Positions 25,445 through 32,433 of a stretch of DNA of 49,755 bases are shown piece by piece. The position numbers and the translations under genes were made by a program. Numbering within the stretch: the stretch's first letter is position 1; each line of letters opens with the position of its first letter. Source of the DNA: Thermococcus sp. (lineage in GTDB: Archaea > Methanobacteriota_B > Thermococci > Thermococcales > Thermococcaceae); assembly GCF_027011145.1 (NCBI RefSeq), contig NZ_JALVAO010000063.1, positions 1-49,755 on the forward strand, given 5' to 3'. The notes beneath the pieces were generated by a model, which did not search any database, was not told where the DNA came from, and was given only the letters and a program-made list of their open reading frames with translations.

Positions 25445-26308
25445 TCAACGACCTCCCGTAACTGTGATTTTATTTGAAACGACGTCGGTACCGCAGAGGT
25501 GGGCCCCGCAGTTGAGGGTGTAACTCCCGGGAGAGAGGAAGACAGCTTCAAGGGGTATGTTCAGGGTAACCGTTTCTCCCCGGGCAACATGGACGCGCCA
25601 CACTATCCTCCAGCCGGAACAACCGCAGTGGCAGTGGTCCATCATCAAATCCGCCCTTCCAGAGCTTGGCCTCGGCAGACCAACGACGTAGAAGGCCCTC
25701 CAGCCGGGGTTAGGGATGGAGTCCATTATCACGAAGTCACCCTCTTCGCCGTTGTTGGTGAAGTTGAGCTGGAGCGTTATCGAGTTCCACTCACCAACGG
25801 GATAGAAGTAAACTCCCCCTACTATGGACTTAACCAGGACGTAGGGGGTTTCAACGCTCGCGTACATCGAGCAGTCCCCAATCCTAGCACTTCCGCCGTC
25901 CCACTCCGCGTAAACGGTGAGGGAAACCCCATAGGTGCCATCTGTGACGTCTTCATCGACGGAAAAGTTCCCACCGACTGCGACGGATTCACCCGGCTCA
26001 AGGGTATAGGTGGAGCTGTCAACATCGCCACTTAATCCCCGTGGAAGGGACGAGCCATCGGCCTCGACGTGAATGGTGATTGGCCTGTCCATCAGGTTCT
26101 CAACGGTTACCGCGGTGAACTCCACACCGGAACTCGCGTTAACAGGAACCGGGTCTGATAGACAGCGGTACGCGATGTAGGAATTGTCTCCCCCAACAAC
26201 CCCAAACTCAACATCCCTGCTGGAGGTGTAAGCCTGGAAGTTCCCGCTCGAACCCACAATGAAGAGCAGTCCGAGGAGGAAAGCAATAAGGGGTAAAAAC
26301 TTTCTCAT
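25445..26308 (-). CDS. Third TasA-like secreted protein, cysteine-rich
   Basis: 287 residues. A signal peptide (MRKFLPLIAFLLGLLFIVGSSG) is followed by NFQAYTSSRDVEFGVV, the same start as the two DUF1102 proteins in this cassette. A longer beta-sandwich region follows, with Cys pairs and a CHCGCSG cluster near residue 230. A second Ig-like or NEW3-type domain (about 150-285) distinguishes it from the shorter pair; it may cap or anchor the fibre. The ATG at 26308 is one base from the signal peptidase stop. Function inferred from neighbours. Confidence 0.7.
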   Translation of the reverse strand: MRKFLPLIAFLLGLLFIVGSSGNFQAYTSSRDVEFGVVGGDNSYIAYRCLSDPVPVNASSGVEFTAVTVENLMDRPITIHVEADGSSLPRGLSGDVDSSTYTLEPGESVAVGGNFSVDEDVTDGTYGVSLTVYAEWDGGSARIGDCSMYASVETPYVLVKSIVGGVYFYPVGEWNSITLQLNFTNNGEEGDFVIMDSIPNPGWRAFYVVGLPRPSSGRADLMMDHCHCGCSGWRIVWRVHVARGETVTLNIPLEAVFLSPGSYTLNCGAHLCGTDVVSNKITVTGGR

Positions 26309-26309
26309 G

Positions 26310-27368
26310 CTAACCATCTCCTAGAAGTTTGGAAAGGAAACTTCCCCTCCGTTTTCTGATTCTAAGGACGTCCCCCTCCGAAATCCCCGCAAGGCAGTAG
26401 AAGACCACGAGCAGTCCCGCGAGAAGAGTAGCGTAGGCAACGAGCGGAAGGTAGGGGCTGAGGGAGTAAAGGAAAACCACGAAGGAAGCAGGAAGAACGG
26501 CCGGATACGACCTGACCCCGAACTCCTCCCTGTAAATTCTCGTGTCCCGAGGAACGGTAACATGAACCGAGAAGGTGACACTTGAACCCCCACCTATGCG
26601 AAAGAACGTCGGCCCGGTCAGGTGTGCTCGCTCACTTTCACCGTCCACGAAGTAGTAGAAGGGGTAAAATGCGTTGTTCTCAAGGGTGAGGTTCCTATCA
26701 AAGGTCGAGCCGGGTAGATACCAGCCCTCCCTCTGGTTGCCGGCCAGGGTTGAGGAGTATGTAAGGGCTAGCGTTCCCCACGAGGCGACAGTAACAAAGA
26801 GGAAGCCCGCTATTATGAGGGCCGACGCGACGGCGTAGAGGGTCTTAACGCTCACTCGGTAGTATTTGACCCGTTTTCGTTTTTTATTCCCGCCGGAGAA
26901 GGTGAGAACGGCACCGGCGATGAGGAGAATGGCTATCGCATAGGGGTTGTCCAGCTTCAACCTTATGGAGTTAATCAGGTCTCCGCCACCTCTGAGGAGG
27001 AGTGGCTTACTGAAGAGAACGACCACCTTTCCTGCCACATCTGAATCTTTGACAGGAGGATAAAGGCCGTCCTGCTGGTCGGTGGCGACGTTGTTGTCGC
27101 CCTTGGTCAAGATGCCATTCCCCGTTATCGCGAAAATCCTGTGGACCGTCCAGCCGTCGCGCTTGTGGAAGACCACGATATCGCCGACCTCGAAGTTCCT
27201 CGCGAGCGGGTTCATCAGAAAGAGGTCGCCTCTGTTTATGGTGGGCGTCATGCTATCGGAATAGGCATAGGACAGAAACACGGGGCGGTTCAGGAAAAAG
27301 CCGGCTAACGAACCAAGGAGAAAGACAACCACGATGAAAGCAAACGTGAACTCGAGCAGTTTCTTCAT
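26310..27368 (-). CDS. ER/SipW-type signal peptidase I with extended membrane C-terminus
   Basis: 352 residues. N-terminal anchor (5-27), then the S26B active site: Ser39 (SDSMTP), His76 (TVHRIF) and Asp91 (TKGDNN). The use of His in place of the bacterial Lys makes it ER/archaeal/SipW type. After the catalytic domain come a helix (about 143-160), another (about 177-200), an extracellular beta domain and a final helix near 305-328, an extension absent from minimal signal peptidases. Placed among DUF1102 proteins, it is probably a dedicated peptidase for them, as SipW is for TasA in Bacillus. The start is an ATG with a GGTGAG site. Confidence 0.88.
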   Translation of the reverse strand: MKKLLEFTFAFIVVVFLLGSLAGFFLNRPVFLSYAYSDSMTPTINRGDLFLMNPLARNFEVGDIVVFHKRDGWTVHRIFAITGNGILTKGDNNVATDQQDGLYPPVKDSDVAGKVVVLFSKPLLLRGGGDLINSIRLKLDNPYAIAILLIAGAVLTFSGGNKKRKRVKYYRVSVKTLYAVASALIIAGFLFVTVASWGTLALTYSSTLAGNQREGWYLPGSTFDRNLTLENNAFYPFYYFVDGESERAHLTGPTFFRIGGGSSVTFSVHVTVPRDTRIYREEFGVRSYPAVLPASFVVFLYSLSPYLPLVAYATLLAGLLVVFYCLAGISEGDVLRIRKRRGSFLSKLLGDG

Positions 27369-27413
27369 AGCTACTCACCCTCAAAAGGGTTGGGGCAAGG
27401 CCCCGGAAGAAAA

Positions 27414-27959
27414 TCACGGGCCCTCGCTAGGGCAGGCTCCAGCGACGGCCTCAATGCTCATCTGGAACTGGTATCCCTGCATTGCGGAGTTGGTGTTGTC
27501 GAATACCATTCCAATCGGAACGGGGTTTCCGTGGGTTACGGTGAAGTTTATGTTGTGGGCCGATCCGGCCATAGGGCTGTCGTAGGTTCCGGCGAAGATA
27601 AGTACATCTGGGTGTGAGGTCTTTATGGTGACGCATATCGGGTAGTCCGTCCCGTTGTTCTCCCAGAGCTCGTTGCTTACCTCGAACATCTCCTCAAAGA
27701 CGTAGGTTGTGTTCGGGCTCATTCCGGCACCCCCATCGGCAGGGTGGTTTGGATTATACTGGCTGATGTCAACGTAGAGCTTTCCAGCGTCGTAGGTCAC
27801 GTAGGGCTGGAGAGCAGTTAAGTCAATAAGCTCGTTGTCGTCGGACACAACGTCGAAGCTTGCCTGCCTCTCGGCAGAGTAATACCTGAAGTTCGCCCCG
27901 GCACCAACTGCCAGGAGCATTCCAACCATCAGTAAAGCCAGTCCAAACAGTTTATTCAT
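27414..27959 (-). CDS. DUF1102 / TasA-like secreted fibre-type protein (copy 2)
   Basis: 181 residues. The signal peptide (1-22) ends AVGAGA before NFRYYSAERQASFDVVSDDN, a start shared with the neighbouring copy. The body is beta-rich with NPNHP and SPNTTYVFEEMFEVSNELWENN, the DUF1102 core. DUF1102 proteins are related to TasA/camelysin and to the archaeal bundling pilus subunit AbpA, which polymerise by donor-strand complementation using the freed N-terminus. Two Cys (VCVT-like ICVTIK and ACPSEG) may pair. It lies 14 bases after the 27974-28573 gene and is co-transcribed. Copy 1 and copy 2 are clear paralogues. Confidence 0.82.
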   Translation of the reverse strand: MNKLFGLALLMVGMLLAVGAGANFRYYSAERQASFDVVSDDNELIDLTALQPYVTYDAGKLYVDISQYNPNHPADGGAGMSPNTTYVFEEMFEVSNELWENNGTDYPICVTIKTSHPDVLIFAGTYDSPMAGSAHNINFTVTHGNPVPIGMVFDNTNSAMQGYQFQMSIEAVAGACPSEGP

Positions 27960-27973
27960 CTCTCATGCCCCCC

Positions 27974-28573
27974 TCATGACCCCTGGCCACACTTGCCGAC
28001 GAGTTCACTGGGTTCAGTGCCGAGCCTGTATGCCTGAATGTGTATCGTGCTACTTTCCGTGGTGTTGAGAGGTAAGTTCCCAACGTCGAAGTCCATACCG
28101 ACCTTAACGGCCTCCCCCGGACTAAGGAGGAAGCAGACGTCGTTCTTGGCCATGTCGCTGGCGTAAACAACTGCCCCGGTGCTGACGTCGTGGATATCGT
28201 GGTCCGCCCCATAGAACTGTATAGCGGTGTTGGCGTTGGTAATCCTCACGACTATGCTCATGTTGTCCTCCCAGAGGTCGTTGCTTACGGCGAAGACCTC
28301 ATCAAAGTTGTACTCCGAGTTCGGGCTCAGACCCTGGCCGTAGCCCGGGTAGTTCGGGTTGTTGGGACTTATATCAACGACGAGGACGCCACCGTCGTTT
28401 ATGTAGGCGTAGGGCTGAATCGGCGTCAGGTCAATAAGCTCGTTATCGTCGCTGACTATGTCCCAGTGGACACTCCTGTCAGCATTGTAGTCCCGGAAGT
28501 TGGCTCCAGAGCCAAGAACGAGACCAAAGGCCACGAGCAGGCCAAAAATTCCAAGTGCAAGGTTTTTTCTCAT
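27974..28573 (-). CDS. DUF1102 / TasA-like secreted fibre-type protein (copy 1)
   Basis: 199 residues. The signal peptide (1-23) ends in LGSGA, followed by NFRDYNADRSVHWDIVSDDN. The middle carries SPNSEYNFDEVFAVSNDLWEDN, which aligns with copy 2 almost residue by residue, while the C-terminal third differs. Likely the major or first fibre subunit, because it is the promoter-proximal structural gene. Its ribosome binding site GGAGG (28582-28586) lies inside the 3' arm of a perfect 7-bp hairpin (see the leader feature), so its translation is probably controlled. Confidence 0.83.
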   Translation of the reverse strand: MRKNLALGIFGLLVAFGLVLGSGANFRDYNADRSVHWDIVSDDNELIDLTPIQPYAYINDGGVLVVDISPNNPNYPGYGQGLSPNSEYNFDEVFAVSNDLWEDNMSIVVRITNANTAIQFYGADHDIHDVSTGAVVYASDMAKNDVCFLLSPGEAVKVGMDFDVGNLPLNTTESSTIHIQAYRLGTEPSELVGKCGQGS

Positions 28574-28716
28574 CTTTTTCGCCTCCAGATTGGAGGCACT
28601 GTGGAAACGGAAGCCAGCGGTGAACGAATTCTCACCACTGCAATGGTGAAATCAACGCAGTGCCCGGCAACCCATAGGGTTGCTCAATGATACCTTGAAC
28701 CATTGGAGTATATATG
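28574..28716 (-). promoter_or_regulatory. Promoter and structured leader with a hidden ribosome binding site
   Basis: A TATA element (CATATATAC on the minus strand, about 28708-28716) predicts a start near 28686, giving a leader of about 110 nt. It contains GCAACCC/GGGTTGC arms (28667-28673 and 28677-28683), TCACCA/TGGTGA arms (28632-28637 and 28644-28649), and a GCCTCCA/TGGAGGC hairpin (28581-28597) whose 3' arm is the ribosome binding site. GGCACTG (28595-28601) can pair with CAGTGCC (28658-28664) and shares three bases with the last hairpin, so the two are mutually exclusive in part. The TCACC/GGTGA half-sites (a further one at 28619-28623) could instead be DNA operator sites. Confidence 0.6.
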
Positions 28717-28760
28717 AAATGCCAGATTAACGGCGGGTAATGGAGGATTACCCAAAAATC

Positions 28761-29192
28761 TCAGACCCGCCTCATCATCCTCCGGTGAATCATACCCACT
28801 CCTGCGTAGACCAGCGAGGCGAAGGCTAGGTGAGGGTTCTCCAGGTAGAGGGCCGCCGCGAGAAAAATCAGGGAGAGGCCCACGTAGAAGGAGCTCCAGC
28901 TTATGTCGTTCTTCTTGACCGTCTCCATGTAAAGGGTAACGTCCTCGGGAACCTTAACCAAGGTTACAATCCCGTGCCTGAAGGTTATAACTCCCTCGCG
29001 CTCAAGTTTTGGAATGTGGGTCTGGATTAGACTCACGTAAACGCTCTTCCTGTGCTTCCTATCGGTGTTCCCCTCGCTCTCGGCTATGTACTCGACCATG
29101 TCCCTCAGCTCGGCCCTCCCCTCGGACTTCTGGAGGTACTCAATCATGAGCATCCTCCTGCTGTTTCCCAGTATGACCGAGGAGGTTCCCAT
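28761..29192 (-). CDS. Winged-helix regulator with C-terminal membrane helices (DUF7344-like)
   Basis: 143 residues: a winged helix (about 5-90, with RRMLMIEYLQKS, VYVSLIQTHIPKLEREGVI and FRHGIVTL) followed by two hydrophobic segments (about 106-137) and a basic tail MIHRRMMRR. Such membrane-tethered small regulators (DUF7344 type, from memory) accompany signal peptidase/DUF1102 loci in other archaea. The ATG at 29192 follows CGGTGAT, which overlaps the stop of the preceding gene. Probable regulator of the fibre cassette that begins 190 bases downstream. Confidence 0.72.
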   Translation of the reverse strand: MGTSSVILGNSRRMLMIEYLQKSEGRAELRDMVEYIAESEGNTDRKHRKSVYVSLIQTHIPKLEREGVITFRHGIVTLVKVPEDVTLYMETVKKNDISWSSFYVGLSLIFLAAALYLENPHLAFASLVYAGVGMIHRRMMRRV

Positions 29193-29197
29193 GGCAA

Positions 29198-29404
29198 TCA
29201 CCGTGCCAACCTGTAGTGCTTTCTGCCGTTGGTGCCTACTCTCGTCTCAACGATACCATCTTCGGCAAAGCGCCTCAAAGCCCGTTCAACTCCCTGTCTT
29301 GTGACGTCAAAACCCCGTTCCATGAGAAAGCGTGTGATGAATGCAACCGTCAGCTCTCCATCATTGAGAACGTCAACAATCTCACCCTCGAAATCGTGCC
29401 TCAT
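29198..29404 (-). CDS. Small winged-helix DNA-binding protein
   Basis: 68 residues, almost entirely one winged helix: VAFITRFLMERGFDVTRQGVERALRRF is helix-turn-helix, then a wing with IVETRVGTNGRKHYRLAR. The ATG at 29404 follows GGGAGG at eight bases and is preferred over a longer reading. It is co-translated with the membrane-tethered regulator (its stop overlaps that gene's ribosome binding site). TATA-like AT-rich DNA lies near 29461-29470. Likely a co-regulator or autoregulator of the TasA-like cassette. Confidence 0.68.
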   Translation of the reverse strand: MRHDFEGEIVDVLNDGELTVAFITRFLMERGFDVTRQGVERALRRFAEDGIVETRVGTNGRKHYRLAR

Positions 29405-29796
29405 TTTTTCAACCTCCCTGCCAGAGTAAGATCCGGCCATGGTAAAGTTAGGGGAGGAAAGTATTTAAACATGCCCAAAAAGTTCGTTGATCAAAGTTTC
29501 AACATAAATAAAGCTAAAACTGGCCGTTTTTCAAAAACGAACCCTGAACTCGGAGTTACCGCCAATGGAACCAGTGGTAGAGTGGAACAATGGATGGGGT
29601 GTGGGCATTAAAAATCCGAAAACATCACACATGAAGAGAGCAAAAAACATCAATTGATAAAACTGCTCAGAGATTTCCCCAAAAGCCAGGAATTGCTGAG
29701 TAAAAAAACAACCAATCCGGATACTCATAGGGGTATAATATGAGGTTCGAGAAACGAAGTATGGAGGGGGTTCGGGGTTCTGGAGCCCTTAAGCGA
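29405..29796. other. Gene-free region upstream of the fibre regulators
   Basis: About 390 bases without a convincing gene. It holds the regulator promoter (AT-rich near 29461-29470) on the minus strand and a TATA-like GGTATAATATG near 29731-29743 on the plus strand that points to no visible gene. A 65-residue minus-strand reading (29531-29728) has poor codon use and no ribosome binding site. The part nearest tRNA-Gln is rich in G (29761-29780) and would be its 3' trailer. Confidence 0.4.
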
Positions 29797-29872
29797 TGGT
29801 AGCCCCGCGGGGATTCGAACCCCGGTCGCGGGATCCAGAGTCCCGCATGCTTGGCCGCTACACCACGGGGCT
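29797..29872 (-). tRNA. tRNA-Gln (CTG anticodon)
   Basis: A complete cloverleaf on the minus strand: acceptor AGCCCCG/CGGGGCT, anticodon stem CGGGA/TCCCG with loop CTCTGGA (anticodon CTG), and T-arm with GGTTCGAATCC. Discriminator A; the CCA end is encoded in the DNA at 29797-29799. Its promoter TATA box TTTATAAAT lies at about 29901-29909, the expected distance upstream. Confidence 0.96.
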
Positions 29873-30209
29873 GTGCCCGTTGAATAGCTAAAGAGGAGGA
29901 TTTATAAATTTTACTCCCAGAAACTTTGCCTTCTCAAAGTTTCATCAAAGTTGGAGATTTCCAAGCGGGGAGTTAGAGAGTTTGCACATTCAAACCGCTC
30001 TTTTGAAATTCACGTTTCACAGGCCTCAAAACACGGTTTAACACCAAGAAGCGCTCCTTTGGAGCACTTTTAACAAATAAAAATCCCAACTAAAGGAATT
30101 TTGAAAACAAATTTTCAATTTAAATTCCTCCTAGAGATGCAAACACTCTAGAAATCCCCGGAATCCCCGGAAAAGAATCACAAGCCTTGATCAAACCGAA
30201 GTTTGTAAC
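29873..30209. repeat. Gene-free spacer between two tRNAs with several inverted repeats
   Basis: No gene is seen. The spacer holds the tRNA-Gln promoter and three clear stem-loops: GAAACTTTG/CAAAGTTTC at 29920-29928 and 29935-29943 (9 bp, 6-base loop); GCTCC-TTT-GGAGC near 30052-30065; and a long one at 30094-30129 (AGGAATTT with AAATTCCT outside, TTGAAAA with TTTTCAA inside). A short tandem AATCCCCGG pair lies near 30152-30171. These could be terminators, protein-binding sites or remnants of an integrated element; no integrase is seen. Confidence 0.5.
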
Positions 30210-30287
30210 TGGCGGGCCGGGCGGGATTTGAACCCGCGACCTTCGGCTCCGGAGGCCGACGCTCTGTCCAGGCTGAGCCACCGGCCC
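30210..30287 (-). tRNA. tRNA-Arg (CCG anticodon)
   Basis: A complete cloverleaf on the minus strand: acceptor GGGCCGG/CCGGCCC, D-arm GCTCAGCCTGGACAGAGC, anticodon stem TCGGC/GCCGA with loop CTCCGGA (anticodon CCG), and T-arm GGTTCAAATCC. Discriminator G, with CCA encoded at 30210-30212. A TATA-like element (TTTTTAAGTT on the minus strand) lies at about 30311-30320. Confidence 0.96.
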
Positions 30288-30380
30288 AACCCAGAATGAG
30301 TATCTAACGTAACTTAAAAACATTAACCCCTGCCAAAACACTTTTTAGGATAAAGAAAAAAGTATTGGTAGGTGAGACAA

Positions 30381-30746
30381 ATGGAGCCCCATGAGTTCAA
30401 GCTCACAGAGGAGGGCATTAAAGCTGTTCTTCCTCCACTTGAGGCTGAGATAATGGAACACATGTGGAAAGTGAAAGTCGCAACCGCAGGCCAAGTTTAT
30501 GAGTACATGAAACAAAAACACCCAGAAATAAGACGATCTACCATAAGTATTCTAATGAACCGCCTCTGCGAAAAAGGGCTTTTATCAAGGAGAGTTGAGA
30601 AGGGCAGAGGTGGAATGAGATATGTATACTCAATAACAACGACAAGAGAAGAGTTTGAGCAAAAAGTTGTTCAGAGTATTCTCGATGCTTTGATGACGAA
30701 CTTCAGAGAGGCAACTTATGCATATATCTCAAGGATAAAGAAGTGA
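30381..30746 (+). CDS. BlaI/MecI (CopY) family transcriptional repressor
   Basis: 121 residues: a penicillinase-repressor-type winged helix (about 18-90) with LPPLEAEIMEHMWK, ATAGQVYEYM, RRSTISILMNRLCEKGLL and a wing around RGGMRYVY, then a C-terminal dimerisation helix. In bacteria BlaI is controlled by cleavage through the membrane metalloprotease BlaR1. Here the next gene, six bases on, is an M48 membrane metalloprotease, so a proteolysis-controlled switch is possible but not shown. The ATG at 30381 is set by AGGTGAG; the GTG inside that site is rejected. Confidence 0.85.
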   Translation: MEPHEFKLTEEGIKAVLPPLEAEIMEHMWKVKVATAGQVYEYMKQKHPEIRRSTISILMNRLCEKGLLSRRVEKGRGGMRYVYSITTTREEFEQKVVQSILDALMTNFREATYAYISRIKK

Positions 30747-30752
30747 TGAATA

Positions 30753-31532
30753 ATGCTTTACCTCATCCTTATAATCGAGGTTATACTCCTCCTTGGTGCT
30801 CTCGGAGACCTCGGGATTATAACCACAATAGGAGCAATGGCATTCCTCACCGTGCTGTACATATGGGCAACAAAACACAAATTTGGAGAGAACCTCATTC
30901 CCCTAGACCGGGAAGAAATGCCCTGGCTCTACGATGGCATCGCTGAACTCGCCAGAAAGGCAAACATTCCAATGCCCCGAATTTATCTGCTCGACGACTA
31001 CATACCCAACGCATACTCCTTTGGGAATACAATAGTTTTATCTCTTGGCCTCTTCGAAGTTCTGGATGAAGAGGAGATAATAGCAGTTGCTGCGCATGAA
31101 CTTGGCCATATAAAGAACCGCGACACCAGGTGGTTTCCTTTGATAATTTACGGTAGGGCCCTGATGATGATAACAACGTTACTTCTTGTTTTGGCTGGAA
31201 ACCTGCCAGTAAAAGCCACATCTCTCATTCTTTACCTGGCGTACGAACTTGCGAGAAGTGACTTCATGAAAAAGAGGGAGTTCTTAGCAGATGAAACTGC
31301 CCTTAGACTACTGTCAGTTCCCCTAAGCCTCAAAAGGGCTCTTGAAGAGCTTAAGTACTACGAAGACCTGAGAATGAAGGTAAAGGTCAGCGCCGTTCCG
31401 AGCATTGAGCCAAATATAGAGAGGGAAAAGCGCTTTGCATTTTTCACGGAAACACATCCAAGCTACGAGGAAAGAATCATACGAATAACCTTTGAAATGA
31501 ACAACCTAATGAGAATGAAGCAGGTGCAGTAA
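30753..31532 (+). CDS. M48 family (HtpX/BlaR1-like) membrane metalloprotease
   Basis: 259 residues. Two N-terminal hydrophobic segments (1-18 and 21-38) precede the zinc site H115-E-L-G-H119 and a later acidic ligand in REFLADE (about 178). A further hydrophobic stretch lies at about 128-158. It is shorter than HtpX (about 290) and lacks a BlaR1 sensor domain. The GTGATG ribosome binding site overlaps the repressor's stop codon, so it is co-translated with the BlaI-like protein. Likely membrane protein quality control or regulated cleavage. Confidence 0.85.
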   Translation: MLYLILIIEVILLLGALGDLGIITTIGAMAFLTVLYIWATKHKFGENLIPLDREEMPWLYDGIAELARKANIPMPRIYLLDDYIPNAYSFGNTIVLSLGLFEVLDEEEIIAVAAHELGHIKNRDTRWFPLIIYGRALMMITTLLLVLAGNLPVKATSLILYLAYELARSDFMKKREFLADETALRLLSVPLSLKRALEELKYYEDLRMKVKVSAVPSIEPNIEREKRFAFFTETHPSYEERIIRITFEMNNLMRMKQVQ

Positions 31533-31533
31533 C

Positions 31534-32067
31534 ATGGGAATAGAGATTTACCTCGACAGGGAAAAGGCCGAGAGGATTAGAAGGATAAGACCCACTAAAG
31601 ACGAATACTTCATGCTCATAGCCAAACTCGTTTCCCTCAGGGCAACGTGTCCAAGGCTTCGCGTTGGGGCCGTGGCTGTTAAGGACGGCTACATCTTGGC
31701 TACTGGCTACAACGGTGCACCGAGGGGAATGAACCACTGCATTGATGTAGGCTGTCTCATCGTTGACGGCCACTGCCATAGAGCCGTTCACGCGGAGCAG
31801 AACGTCATAGCGATGGCGGCTAGAAAGGGCATAAGCCTCGAAGGGGCAACGCTATACGTTACTCACTTTCCCTGCGATACCTGTTTCAAGCTTCTGATAA
31901 ACGCTGGCATAAAGGAGATTGTTTACGAGGAGATGTATCCAAACGAGGCAACGGAAATACTCCTCAGAGAGGCCCAAGAGAAGGGAATAGTAAAGATTAG
32001 ACAGTTCAAACTACCAAAGGAGCGCGTTAGAGCGTTCCTCGAAGAACTCTTTGGGGAGTTCATTTGA
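31534..32067 (+). CDS. Deoxycytidylate (dCMP) deaminase family protein
   Basis: 177 residues. The cytidine-deaminase zinc site is complete: His86-Ala-Glu88 (VHAEQN), Cys114 and Cys117 (PCDTC). GYNGAPRGMNHC near 58-69 is the dCMP-deaminase-specific substrate loop. It converts dCMP to dUMP for dTTP synthesis. It begins two bases after the protease stop and may be in the same operon, although no functional tie is evident. The 3' end overlaps the convergent DUF2304 gene by eight bases. Confidence 0.92.
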   Translation: MGIEIYLDREKAERIRRIRPTKDEYFMLIAKLVSLRATCPRLRVGAVAVKDGYILATGYNGAPRGMNHCIDVGCLIVDGHCHRAVHAEQNVIAMAARKGISLEGATLYVTHFPCDTCFKLLINAGIKEIVYEEMYPNEATEILLREAQEKGIVKIRQFKLPKERVRAFLEELFGEFI

Positions 32068-32428
32068 GCTTTTTCTCAATTTCCTCAAGCCTTTCGTTTA
32101 TTTCCTCAAGCTCGATGGCGACCTTTCTAGTGAGTTCCGTTATTTCGCGCTCGGTTCTGTCAACGGCCAAGTAAACCTTGAATATCATGAGATATGCCAG
32201 ACCTATGGCAACGACGAAAAGGGCATCCAGCCCACGGCCAAGGCCAAGTATATTTTTGATTTCGTTTGCAATCCTAACCGGGAAAAACGCGACGATGAAC
32301 AGACCGAGCAGAATTGCCTCCCAGAACAGGAAGTCCCCCCACTCAACTTCACCGCTCCTGTATTTGCCGAGGACATAAACCATGAGGGTAACCACAACGA
32401 CGAGGGTTATCATCTGGACTGCGTACAT
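32060..32428 (-). CDS. DUF2304 membrane protein
   Basis: 122 residues with three hydrophobic helices (about 5-20, 35-52, 68-86) and a long charged C-terminal coiled coil (about 90-122: EREITELTRKVAIELEEINERLEEIEKK). DUF2304 proteins commonly sit beside dolichol-phosphate sugar synthases, as here, and may be their membrane partners. The ATG at 32428 follows AGGTGAG. It starts five bases after the stop of the HAD-glycosyltransferase gene, so the two are co-transcribed. Confidence 0.8.
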   Translation of the reverse strand: MYAVQMITLVVVVTLMVYVLGKYRSGEVEWGDFLFWEAILLGLFIVAFFPVRIANEIKNILGLGRGLDALFVVAIGLAYLMIFKVYLAVDRTEREITELTRKVAIELEEINERLEEIEKKLK

Positions 32429-32433
32429 TTCCC

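Noticed and set aside
25499-26035. Plus-strand open frame of 178 codons
   Set aside because: Antisense to the third TasA-like protein; low-complexity translation without domains, and no promoter.
29531-29728. Possible 65-residue protein on the minus strand
   Set aside because: Phe-rich translation, unusual codons, no ribosome binding site and no recognisable fold; treated as non-coding.
29731-29796. Plus-strand promoter-like GGTATAATATG with G-rich DNA, considered as a small RNA gene
   Set aside because: No box C/D or H/ACA elements and no stable fold were found by eye; kept only as part of the gene-free region.
29920-29960. Possible CRISPR repeat because of the repeated CAAAGTT words
   Set aside because: There is only one perfect inverted repeat and one extra half-copy, with no regular spacing and no match to the Thermococcales CRISPR repeat type I remember. 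No array was seen anywhere in the window despite the Cas6 gene.
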